From Favolaschia claudopus (Eukaryota > Basidiomycota > Agaricomycetes > Agaricales > Mycenaceae): a stretch of DNA of 64,000 bases. The DNA lies in NCBI GenBank assembly GCA_037176885.1, contig JAWWNJ010000110.1:124001-188000 (forward strand). The letters are read 5' to 3'. Position 1 is the stretch's first letter. Each line of letters opens with the position of its first letter. The position numbers were made by a program, and so were the translations under genes. This document shows positions 23,101 to 30,954 of this stretch, in pieces. The notes beneath the pieces were generated by a model, which searched no databases, was not told the origin of the DNA, and saw nothing but the letters and a program-made list of their open reading frames with translations.

Positions 23101-24328
23101 AATTTGTCCATCCTTGAGGAAGTTTAACTAATCTTAGAGCGCCATAAGGCGTCTGAAAGGTAGTATAGTCTCTTGACCCTTCCGCTATGTCTCTGTGATC
23201 ATAACCGGAGTACAAATCCAAGCTTCCACCACAAGCTCTCCCAGCAAAGTGGTTTGCAAGTTCGTCCGTAGCCGGAGGAACTCCAGAATGAGCTATCGTG
23301 ACTGCGTTCAGAGGCTCTAAGGCATGAACCAGACGGATACTCTTGCCGTCTTTCTTCACAACACCGAAGAACTTACTTCGGTAAGAAGCATTAGAAGGTT
23401 CATAGACTCCTGCGTCTATCTTCTTCTTAATAACTTTGCAAAATTCCTCTAATTGACCTCTCGGGATAGGTATGCTTCGTTCGACCCAAGTCTCGTGTTC
23501 CACAACCAGAAACTCAACTGGTGGGAAGAAATCGTGTCTGAAGCTCCCTCTCTCGGAGTCATCCCAAGCGAATGCAGCTTCCTGCCTCATCATGAAATCA
23601 TGCATTAATTTTCGCTCTTCGGGCCAGAGAAAATCGCCATCGTGCAGTTCGTCTATTACTTTCTTTCGCTCTTCGGTATATCTGCCAGTGGGTTTGAAGT
23701 CCTCGGGAGTAGGATTTAGCTCAGGCATTTCTGCGAGAGGGTCACCAGTAATTTCCCTTTTAATTCTGAACTGTTCAGGAAGCTCCGTATACACGGGCCT
23801 CACTTTAAGTCCAACAGGTTTGTACTTCTTCCCCGCAAACACCGATACAGGATCCTCTTCACCTGTCGCGATAGGTTCCTCCTCTGAAATCTCTTGACTT
23901 AGAGTCGGATGAATAAACTCGGCAGAGTCACAACAAGGGCAATGTACTCCTTGAGTTAGGACATGAGTTGTCCGGACCTCTCTTCTGGTGTACAAGGGCT
24001 CGGGAGGACAGAATTTCTTTTCTTCTGCTGGTTCCTCCTCTTCGCCTTCCTTAATCGGACCATCCGCCACACTCCAAGTGAAGACTCCGTACTTCTTTCT
24101 CTTCACTGGCGTCTTCTTAGACTTTTCACGAAATTCATTGAAGAGCACTCTTGCCCTCTTATCCTTCCGGATATTTCGCGATTCCTTCGAGGCTGCCACA
24201 TACGCCTCTAACACCTCTGTTTCAGTGAAAGCCAACCCTTTCGGCTTATAATAACCCTCAATCTCCAACTCTTTGCTTTCATTAAAGCCGAATTTTAACG
24301 CCAACTCTCCTCGTTCGTGCAACTGCAT
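20180..24328 (-). CDS. Ty3/gypsy RT-RNaseH-integrase polyprotein (element 1)
   Basis: The 1,382-aa ORF copies the element RNA and inserts the cDNA. Residues 1 to about 250 are a linker with an HCPCC motif. The reverse transcriptase spans about 280-500, with LPQGWTNSVPIF and the active site YIDD near 433. RNase H follows at about 600-725 (VDTS, RELYGL, ETDA and DGLSRR). The integrase has the HHCC zinc region near 930-970 (HNSLGHKGIY...CKLCQHR) and the DDE triad in HADAMV, VTDNGPAF and NGTVERGH. A GPY/F-like module, RYLGPYIVIRR, lies near 1240, and the acidic C-terminal end contains SDEDDSESDDEESEEA. Its ATG overlaps the upstream protease stop as TAATG, suggesting termination-coupled reinitiation. 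No break was seen. Confidence 0.95.
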   Translation of the reverse strand: MQLHERGELALKFGFNESKELEIEGYYKPKGLAFTETEVLEAYVAASKESRNIRKDKRARVLFNEFREKSKKTPVKRKKYGVFTWSVADGPIKEGEEEEPAEEKKFCPPEPLYTRREVRTTHVLTQGVHCPCCDSAEFIHPTLSQEISEEEPIATGEEDPVSVFAGKKYKPVGLKVRPVYTELPEQFRIKREITGDPLAEMPELNPTPEDFKPTGRYTEERKKVIDELHDGDFLWPEERKLMHDFMMRQEAAFAWDDSERGSFRHDFFPPVEFLVVEHETWVERSIPIPRGQLEEFCKVIKKKIDAGVYEPSNASYRSKFFGVVKKDGKSIRLVHALEPLNAVTIAHSGVPPATDELANHFAGRACGGSLDLYSGYDHRDIAEGSRDYTTFQTPYGALRLVKLPQGWTNSVPIFHDDVTFILRDEIPHVTIPYIDDVPIRGPGTRYQKADGTYETIRDNKGIRRFIWEHFMNLNRVVQRIKYCGGTFSGAKSVLCWDVFPVVGHICSYEGRRPSTDRIGVIVRWGPLKDVSGVRQFLGTVGVLRMFIPKYGDICRPIQKLCRNDEEFVWGPEQEEAMEALKTAIKNCPALRPLNYDWDTDIVLAVDTSWMAVGIQIYQIDIIDKLKKHYAKFASITLNRRESRFSQPKRELYGLKRALEAMQYWLLGCRRLVVETDALYIKGMLNNPGMGPNATINRWIEQILMFHFKLKHVKGATFPPDGLSRREPQPGDEVYPNNEDGLDENPIPENHEDWDYVNQQPLDFDEFKDEIDERGGYLQSMAGTAGNYSDFEEDLAVTIGQESVVSARILEVYKQEGLVVPQYVQIMEPTEPLLPGQEFRDDVDKREPYPEDHRTGAGIAQDERIEVLKLWFKDPLVRPAGMEDKEFKRFLKFARYFFLTKEGKLYRKGEGSMHKLVVAKDHRMYMMRASHNSLGHKGIYATKSLIELRFWWPEMERDIKWFIGTCKLCQHRQTTLLRIPPTPTHTPSLFQKIHADAMVMGAISNGYRSVVAARDALSRYVEGRPIKSENAEAIGKFLLEDIICRWGCPETIVTDNGPAFVAALKWLSAKYGIRGIKISPYNSQANGTVERGHWDMRQSLYKATGGDVKRWFWFFHQVLWADRITVRRGMGCSPFFAVSGAHPILPLDIEEATWLVEYPGEPITTAELIGLRAKALAKHSQHIEEMRIRVSEEKRKLVRKYIDAHKHTIKDYNFQPGDLVLARNTETEKSLNNKMDPRYLGPYIVIRRTRNGAYLLCEMDGSMLQSRIAQFRVVPFEQRQRVELPPNILDLIDLSRETLEDMVNDDLEEDPFVGKDLQFHKVHLKAPGAIAKGTDSDEDDSESDDEESEEAPDLDLDEIRKEISYKDAPRRSTRVKVAKTGSQ

Positions 24329-25545
24329 TAAGTCCTCGAAGCTTGGCGAAAACCCTGCTTTGCTTCTGGGTCAGCAGTCTTTTCCGGACTCCCATCTTCC
24401 TCCTCAACGGTTACAGAGGGCTTTCGCGATTGGTCGCTTTCACGCCTCCTCTTAGTTGTAGTGATTGTACAACGTTTTCCCGTATTAGGATCCTTGATGG
24501 TGATGGTCTGGGACTCATCCTTATGATTATTAACCTGGCATTCAGTTAGAACCTCGAAAGGCCTCCCCAAAAGTACTTTGTACGCTGGTCCTTTAATAAT
24601 ATGAACCTGCAAGTACACAGTCATGTCTCCAAATTTGAATGGGACATTCCTGGCCAAGCCAACTGCTCTCTCTACAGAATTATTGGCACTCTGCATCCAA
24701 ACACGAACATCCGGGTCCCAAGTTAATTTCGACTCTACCGCTTGTTCTAGCGACATAGATACGATTTGGGATCCTGAGTCCAAGACGCATTCAACGCGTC
24801 CTTGTTTATTAATGGATGGAGACACCGTTCTGAGATCAGCTGAGTCTCTCCCAACAGCCGCGCTTCTATGGTCATAGACCTGCCTAGGCTTCTCATCCGG
24901 TCCTAAGGATTCCAGATATTGAAGGTAAGGGTCAGGTATCGCGACTGCCCCCACAGGCATATCCTCTGTGTCAATCGTGCTAACGAAGACTGAAGACACC
25001 CCCGGAAGGTCATCCAGATCGAGTGCGTCATACTCCAGTTCATCCTCATCATCATCTTGGAACGGTAAGTCCGAAATCTCTTCTTCGAACATTACTTGCT
25101 TCGCTCCAGGGGCCTTGGTTCGTCTAACCTTGGTGAAGTCCCTCCGAAGAGTCTCTCTCACTTCAGGCGACACACCAGCCAATTCTTTGACACCCAGAGT
25201 AATTTCCGAGTTCAAAATTTTATTCGCGACAGCCCTTCCAAGGCCATCCTTCTGCACAGGTGCTTTCAATTGGTAGGCCTTCTCCTCTTGAGAATCAGCC
25301 CTTACTTCTACAACCTCTGGCTGGTCCGCTTGCCGATTAACCACCGGGTTTACCTTTCGGTAAGGCAGTTCGACACCTATCGCGATTTCTCGCCTCGGTC
25401 GCGTTTCAACCCTCTCAGTCTTCTGAGAATCATCTGCCTCTTCTCCAGGCTTCGCTCTCCAATCAGGACTGCTGTCCGCGGTGTTTCTAGTATTACGGTC
25501 CTCAGGAGGCTTTTCTAAGTTCTTAGTCCGCGACTTCGCCTCCAT
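24328..25545 (-). CDS. retroviral-type aspartic protease ORF (element 1)
   Basis: This 405-aa ORF carries the protease in its second half: VECVLDSGSQIVSMS has the catalytic DSG and YKVLLGRPFEVL is the later LLGRP-type strand. The first half is acidic and charged and is probably a linker. The ORF starts 12 nt after the gag stop in another frame, and its own stop overlaps the start of the RT ORF. Independent protease and RT ORFs joined by close stop-start spacing suggest reinitiation rather than one frameshifted polyprotein. Confidence 0.9.
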   Translation of the reverse strand: MEAKSRTKNLEKPPEDRNTRNTADSSPDWRAKPGEEADDSQKTERVETRPRREIAIGVELPYRKVNPVVNRQADQPEVVEVRADSQEEKAYQLKAPVQKDGLGRAVANKILNSEITLGVKELAGVSPEVRETLRRDFTKVRRTKAPGAKQVMFEEEISDLPFQDDDEDELEYDALDLDDLPGVSSVFVSTIDTEDMPVGAVAIPDPYLQYLESLGPDEKPRQVYDHRSAAVGRDSADLRTVSPSINKQGRVECVLDSGSQIVSMSLEQAVESKLTWDPDVRVWMQSANNSVERAVGLARNVPFKFGDMTVYLQVHIIKGPAYKVLLGRPFEVLTECQVNNHKDESQTITIKDPNTGKRCTITTTKRRRESDQSRKPSVTVEEEDGSPEKTADPEAKQGFRQASRT

Positions 25546-25556
25546 CCCTGGACTAC

Positions 25557-27470
25557 TTAGAAATTTGGCGGAGTGCCACCACCCTGTCTAGCATTATTCC
25601 TGGTGGCTGCAACAAACTGCTCCTGGGTTTGCGGATCCGACATGCTGAGACCCCTCATTAATAAGGTGTGAACAACATTATTCACTTCCGCTTGCCCAAC
25701 GACTGGTTGAGCAGTCGCGACAGGTTGCATCTGAGCCATATAAGTGGGATGAACCACTTGTTGTTGTTGTTGAACTAGATTGTATTGCTCAGCTCTTCTG
25801 AGTTTTACTTTTAGCGACTTAATTTCGTCGGCTTGGAGTTCCGGGTCATAAGAAGGCCCTTCCGTCTCGCCGTTGTAATAACTGTCAACTGTATTCCAGT
25901 TCTGACTGGCGGACTTATTCTTCCAGTAGTTTTCAACTCTGGTTTTCTGAGTCCCACTTCCCGAAGGAATCCAGCCGCCATCTCCGAGCTTATGCTTTCC
26001 TCCTTCGACGGTCAAATATCCTTTTTGGATATGCTCGTCTTTGTAGGGGCATTCGCGAGAGTAGTGACCAGGCTCTTCACAATAGAAGCAATCTCTTTCG
26101 CTTCTCTTCTCTGATCTATCTTGACCAGAGGGCTTTTGGCTAGGCCCTTGGGAGTTGTAAGCGAAGCTCGAGCGATTATAATCGCGATCGCGGTCCCTAT
26201 CACGACTGAAGTGCGGAGGAGGATCTCTCATGAACTGCTGCATGGTTTTCATCATTTCATTGTGCCTCTCCTCGTACGTTCTTTGGGTCAAGACATGCTG
26301 GTCCCGCAACTGAGCTATGGCGCCTTCCATAGTCTCGAACTTCTCCTCAAAGGGTTCGGATTTTACTAAAATCCTAGGCAGTCCTAAGTTGGTCCCAGGA
26401 ACCACTTTCGGCTCCTGTTCAATCACAACACTAGGGGACTCATGCTGGTTAGCAGCTAGAGTCTCTGCCAATTTTATAAGCTCTGGGAGCTTAATGGGAT
26501 CTTCCTTTCTGGAATCATTCGCAGCTGTCGCGTCTGCTCCAGCCGCGGCCGCTCCTCCGAGATTCGGGAACTGTGCCCTCATCAAGACAGAGTTCGCGAT
26601 TGCTATCTCGAGCGTGTTTTTGAATCCTACATCCAGAGTCTCTAAGTACTGCTTACACGCAACCTGGTTGGTTAACAACGCAGGCTCGGTATACAACTTT
26701 TTGACTTCGGTGTAGTATTCGATTCCAAATCGACGAAGTTTTCCCTCCTCGTAAACGGTAATCCCTTTATTACGTTTACAGAGCTTCTTAAGATTTTCAA
26801 CAGTACCGGTGCGGTCCGTATTAATCTCAGGGTAACTCTTATACACCGTCTTCAGGAAATCATCATAAGTCCCTGTAGTGTACTCCGGCAGTGCTCTCCA
26901 CTGCTCCTTCTTCTTTGCACCAAGGTAATTGGTCAAATGCTCTTTTCGTGATTGGTCGGTAGTGATACCAGCCAACTCGAAGATTTGCCCAACATGATCT
27001 ACGAAGGTTTTTAGGTCCTCATAGTCATCCGTGGTGAACTTGGGAGCGTTTGGATCCCAAGCATAAGGAATTTTAAAGCTCGCAACCCTAGGGTTTTGAG
27101 CGTTTTGTGCGTTTGGGTCAGCCATCGCGTTTGACGATGATTGAGATGAAGGTAAGGTTTGCGAAGTTTGTGTAGCAGAAGGAGAGTCTGGAGGAATGGT
27201 TTGTTCCTCTTCAACTTCCTCCTCTATGGTAGGTTGTGTGTTTAGATCCGACAGAGTATTCGTGATAGCTTTTTGTTTTCCTCTGTACGCTGTAACCCGT
27301 TCCTTAGCTTTGGCTCGAGATTGTGATCTCCCTGCCTCAGTAGGAGTACGCTTTTTCTTCCTAGGAAGAGGATCTAAGTCTGTTGGTGTTTTTAACCGAC
27401 TAGACCGGCGTGGTTTAGGTTTCGCGAAAGATGTGGAAGCAAGTTCGCCGTCCGCAGATATTTCTGACAA
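25557..27470 (-). CDS. Gag structural protein (element 1)
   Basis: A 637-aa Gag that should form the virus-like particle. The N-terminus is basic (PKPRRSSRLK, PRKKKRTP). A capsid-like helical region spans about 150-330 with WDPNAPKFTTDDYEDLKTF and GAKKKEQWRALPEY. Near 480 a CCHC zinc knuckle, CFYCEEPGHYSRECPYK, has canonical C-x2-C-x4-H-x4-C spacing and is preceded by an RDRDRDRDY-type arginine-rich stretch. The ATG at 27,470 is 198 nt inside the 5' LTR, leaving a leader for primer binding and packaging. Confidence 0.9.
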   Translation of the reverse strand: MSEISADGELASTSFAKPKPRRSSRLKTPTDLDPLPRKKKRTPTEAGRSQSRAKAKERVTAYRGKQKAITNTLSDLNTQPTIEEEVEEEQTIPPDSPSATQTSQTLPSSQSSSNAMADPNAQNAQNPRVASFKIPYAWDPNAPKFTTDDYEDLKTFVDHVGQIFELAGITTDQSRKEHLTNYLGAKKKEQWRALPEYTTGTYDDFLKTVYKSYPEINTDRTGTVENLKKLCKRNKGITVYEEGKLRRFGIEYYTEVKKLYTEPALLTNQVACKQYLETLDVGFKNTLEIAIANSVLMRAQFPNLGGAAAAGADATAANDSRKEDPIKLPELIKLAETLAANQHESPSVVIEQEPKVVPGTNLGLPRILVKSEPFEEKFETMEGAIAQLRDQHVLTQRTYEERHNEMMKTMQQFMRDPPPHFSRDRDRDRDYNRSSFAYNSQGPSQKPSGQDRSEKRSERDCFYCEEPGHYSRECPYKDEHIQKGYLTVEGGKHKLGDGGWIPSGSGTQKTRVENYWKNKSASQNWNTVDSYYNGETEGPSYDPELQADEIKSLKVKLRRAEQYNLVQQQQQVVHPTYMAQMQPVATAQPVVGQAEVNNVVHTLLMRGLSMSDPQTQEQFVAATRNNARQGGGTPPNF

Positions 27471-27649
27471 GTCTGGTTGTACCGAAATGTTGACCTAAGT
27501 CAACGGCACTTTTAACGAATAATTCGTTCTTCTCGGATGTAAGTCCAAGGTATAATCCTGTATAGGAAGGTAGAGATATTTCTATACGCAACAAGTCCAA
27601 ACTTGGCTTGAGATTTCTACTTTGAAGTATAGAAATAGATGGATGAACC

Positions 27650-27668
27650 CCTCGCGGTGGGCTCCAGA
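27650..27668 (-). other. candidate primer-binding site (element 1)
   Basis: On the minus strand, two bases after the 5' LTR ends (GCGTTTCA), the sequence reads TGGAGCCCACCGCGAGGGG. TGG pairs with a tRNA CCA end, and the position is right for a PBS. I could not assign the tRNA. Confidence 0.5.
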
Positions 27669-28986
27669 TGAAACGCTGACTATAGGGCAACTATGGAAAA
27701 CACCCAAGAAATGAAAGGAATTAAATCCCTAATCAAATCTTAAATATATTCCTAACCACTATGAGATCGACGTGCGAGGTTCGGGGTTCCAGTCCAGTAT
27801 AGACTGTGGCAATCCAACTATTCTAACACTCAAAATATACTAACTTAAGCTTTCGCGATTGCTGACTTTGTACAGAGAACGTCTATACGAGTCCTATGTT
27901 GACACAGGAAGTGTGGGTTTCAACAAGGGTTTGAGATGTAACTCTTCTCAAGAGGTTTAGATGTTTAAGTTGCTTGTTAAGCCAATATATTCCACGCGTA
28001 AGATGTCCGATAACTGTTTCACGCGTCCCGTAGGTCAAAAGTTCTTATAATTCCACGCGTAAGTTCCCAAAATTCCCAATATATTCCACGCGTACAATTC
28101 AAGAGATGATCCAACAGACAATATATTTGACGAAACAAACCAAAGAAACAAATAAGCTTCTGGAGTTTATCTCGAATGGAGTCCAACGTCTAGTTGTTCA
28201 CGAAGCCGACACTGGCTTGACGCTCACAGCTAGAGGAGGGAATCCACTAGAGTACCAGTACAGAAACGATGCCTTTTATACCTTTCACTAATAAATAATA
28301 AGAGACCGAACCATTGACAAACGGGTATAATGTGAGAGAAACTAGGGCCCGCTATGCCCTCGCCCTATCCTTGGTGGCCAGAACAGGAAATAGATCAAAG
28401 GTTCATTCAATCCAAGTCCTTATCCCGATCATTATGTTATGACAGTGGGCCGCAGCGGCCCAATCAATATTGCCCAAATTGGCATTAATGAGTGTCCCTC
28501 TTCGGACCGTGCTCCTTGATCGTAATACGGCGGCAGCCAACTCGGCATGACATGTAGTTCCTTTGTAGGAATATTCTACTTCCGCAAATCCCTCGCAATT
28601 GGTTTATAGAATTATTCGTGAAAGCCTCTTGCCTCCAGGAAACACTCCATCTGGCCTTTCGGCAGGTTCTTATAAGTCCCAAGTTATATCCTACTCATTC
28701 TGCCTTTGGTCGGAACACAGGGTGACTCCCAATCCTATTCCGGATGGTTAGAGACCTATCGTGATAGGTCTGTTCTGGAATATTATAACTTCCACGCTAT
28801 ACCAGCGCAGTCGTAGACAGTACCAGACCTCCCACTTAGTGTATAATCCTTTAACTGGCCGCTCAGGCAAACGCCAGTCCTCATACGAGCGTATTCCCGT
28901 GGTATTTAATGTATTACTCTTTTAATACAATAGCACTTGAACTGAAAATGAATAAATTCAGCCCTGGCCCAATACCGGGTCTATCA
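27669..28986 (-). repeat. 5' LTR of element 1
   Basis: 1,318 bp, offset by exactly 12,716 from the other LTR and apparently identical to it. On the coding (minus) strand it starts TGATAGACCC and ends GTCAGCGTTTCA. It should contain the promoter for gag-pol. The four ACGCGT boxes fall at 27,994-28,093. Confidence 0.95.
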
Positions 28987-29300
28987 ACGGAGTTACCTCT
29001 GTCGCGATGGTGAGATCACTCAGTGACATTGCATTCAGTTGTATCGTGTTCAATCCTTTCTCTATTTCTTGCGGACAGTCAGCGAGTTGATGCTGTTCTT
29101 CCGTCGAGACTGCCAGATCACTCTGTGATGCCGCATTCGGCCTCATTTGTTTGTTTCTCTCCACCTCGATTCCTCTGCAAACGGCGAGTTTGACAGAGTT
29201 ACTCTTGACTCCCGCACATCCATTCTTTCTTCAATCTTTCACCACTCACAGACTACCGGGCCCATATCACGAGTTCGGACTCTCCGTTTCATTTTTACGG
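28987..29300. other. pyrimidine-rich spacer between two retroelements
   Basis: 314 bp with the same T/C-rich plus-strand character as 7-15 kb and no gene. It begins and ends with ACGG, the duplicated target bases of element 1 and element 2. It is best read as the continuation of the original non-coding locus. Confidence 0.6.
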
Positions 29301-29415
29301 TGGAGTAGGAGGTTAGGGCCAGGGGGTGTTTGGTCGTGTTTGGCAGTAGCATTAGATAGATCTTCCTAGTCCGAACGTCGACATCGTTAGCAAGCAGTCC
29401 ACCCCGACCACCCCA
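29301..29415 (+). repeat. 5' LTR of element 2
   Basis: 115 bp, starting TGGAGTAGGAGG and ending GACCACCCCA. It is very short for a Ty3/gypsy LTR. A partner of the same length is at 35,539-35,653. Confidence 0.92.
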
Positions 29416-29417
29416 TC

Positions 29418-29436
29418 TTGGTGACGAGAGCGTGAT
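29418..29436 (+). other. candidate primer-binding site (element 2)
   Basis: Two or three bases after the 5' LTR the sequence is TGGTGACGAGAGCGTGATT. Its complement continues into CGAAT, so it resembles the 3' half of a tRNA: T-loop-like CGAAT, a T-stem, an acceptor strand and CCA. The tRNA identity was not determined. Confidence 0.55.
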
Positions 29437-29499
29437 TCGCAGCCACCACGCAGCACACTGGCGACGAGACAGCGACAGAGAGACGCGAACGGACGATTT

Positions 29500-30954
29500 T
29501 TGAGCACACCGAGCACGAGTACCAGCGGAAATACAGCGTTAGAAGAGTTACTGGAGTACAGCACCCCATCCCGAGAATTATCACCCAGTCCGTCAACAGT
29601 ATCTTCAGTCACTTTATCTTCGGACGACAATCTACCTTCGTTCACACACCTAGCCAACAATTCCACCGGGTCTTCACTTGCACCAATAACACCACTCATA
29701 CCGGCGTACACGCACAATAAAATGCCAATGGAGATTGTCCCTATGTTTTCTGGCGACCCTGGCGGCACTCAGGAGGCTCGGGTTACCCCGGGAACGTTTC
29801 TAAAAAAATTCCGCTCGCACATGCTGGACCTCTACGGGAATTCGCAACTGACCGTCGCGCAAAAGGACATTGCAAAAATCGGAGCTTTCGAGAACTACCT
29901 GGTGGAAGGTTCGGCAGCGGAGAAGTGGTTTGAGGCGCTGCAAGGGGGAAACAATGCAGTCGCGACGTGGGACGCACTGGAGGCTGCCTTCAAGGCACGC
30001 TTTCCGGCGCCGGAGAAGGCGGAGCGTTCCGCGCAGGAGTGGGAGCGGGAGCTGCTGGGGATGAAGCTGACGCTGGCAGAGCTTGACACCACGGTCAAAG
30101 TAGGTGACGCGGAGGTCTTCGCGCACACCAATTTCGCAGCGCGGCTGCTAGAGCTCGCACATTTGGCGGGAATTGCAGCTACGTCCAGCGGCATATGGCA
30201 GTCACGCGACCTGCTGCCAGAGGTGTTGAGGGAGAAGATTCCTTCCACCCAGGCCAACTGGACGACGTATACAACGGCGATCAAGCAAGTCGACCGCGTC
30301 TACCTTCGCGAAGCCGCAGCGAAAGCGCGTAGGGCGCAGGAGATGGAGCGTACCGTTGCGGACCTCAGGCGTGGGACACCCCCCTTGACGCCGGTCAGCA
30401 AGATGTCTTCGCAGATGGCGCGTGCCGCGCTGACGACGCCCCGTGCACCTGGACCGGCACGTACAGCTTCACCTGCAAACGCTTTCGGGGCAGGAGGGGG
30501 GCAAGGAAATCTGTTTGCTAATCGGGAAATAACGGAGGAGGTGAAGGCGAACCTGAGGAAGATGGCCGAGATGTTGTCGAAGAATATGCTGCAGAATGAT
30601 GCGCAGGGGAGGGAGGAGTACGAGCGGCGCATCAACAACTGGAACAGAGTCCACGCCGGCAACAGGAAACCCCTTGAAAACACCGGATATCCGCTCAGCC
30701 CGGGAACAGCGCCGCCGTTGTCGAATGAATGTTTCGGTTGTGGGAAGCTCACCATGCCGCGTCACCAGCGCGGCAATTGCGACGGGCCCGCGATCCCCAG
30801 GAATGAGACGATTTTCCGCAGCTTGTGCGCCAAATACTTGCGCGCCCCGACGACGGGGGTCAATGCAGTGCTGGAGGAGGAGTCGCCGCTCGCGTGGATG
30901 GATTTTGCGACGATTGACGATGGCGAGGATTTTGGGGAAGGGCTGTCCGAGTAG
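29500..30954 (+). CDS. Gag protein (element 2)
   Basis: 484 aa. The Ser/Thr-rich N-terminus (residues 1 to about 75) precedes a capsid-like helical domain: PMFSGDPGG at about 80, FENYLVEGSAAEKWFEAL, WDALEAAFKARFPAPEKAE. This layout is typical of fungal retrotransposon Gag. Near residue 410 is a cysteine motif, CFGCGKLTMPRHQRGNC, with C-x2-C-x7-H-x4-C spacing: a zinc-knuckle variant with seven instead of four residues before the His. The stop is TAG at 30,952-30,954. Pol follows in the -1 frame. Confidence 0.85.
   Translation: MSTPSTSTSGNTALEELLEYSTPSRELSPSPSTVSSVTLSSDDNLPSFTHLANNSTGSSLAPITPLIPAYTHNKMPMEIVPMFSGDPGGTQEARVTPGTFLKKFRSHMLDLYGNSQLTVAQKDIAKIGAFENYLVEGSAAEKWFEALQGGNNAVATWDALEAAFKARFPAPEKAERSAQEWERELLGMKLTLAELDTTVKVGDAEVFAHTNFAARLLELAHLAGIAATSSGIWQSRDLLPEVLREKIPSTQANWTTYTTAIKQVDRVYLREAAAKARRAQEMERTVADLRRGTPPLTPVSKMSSQMARAALTTPRAPGPARTASPANAFGAGGGQGNLFANREITEEVKANLRKMAEMLSKNMLQNDAQGREEYERRINNWNRVHAGNRKPLENTGYPLSPGTAPPLSNECFGCGKLTMPRHQRGNCDGPAIPRNETIFRSLCAKYLRAPTTGVNAVLEEESPLAWMDFATIDDGEDFGEGLSE

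Larger units (their letters stand above)
14953..28986 (-). mobile_element. full-length Ty3/gypsy element with antisense gene (element 1)
   Basis: A 14,034-bp LTR retrotransposon whose coding strand is the minus strand. Both LTRs are 1,318 bp, and I saw no difference between them, so the insertion should be recent. It is flanked by the 4-bp duplication ACGG (14,949-14,952 and 28,987-28,990). Domain order on the minus strand is gag, protease, RT, RNase H, integrase, which is the Ty3/gypsy order. Between pol and the 3' LTR lies a nine-exon gene in the opposite orientation. All ORFs are intact, so the copy may be active. The palindrome TCGCGA is dispersed throughout. Confidence 0.95.

Noticed and set aside
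14953..28986. TCGCGA enrichment explained by RIP-type mutation or base composition
   Set aside because: RIP would remove CpG rather than create paired CpG palindromes, and the flanking symmetry is not explained by composition. The TCGTGA variants may be C-to-T decay of the sites, which fits the motif being older.
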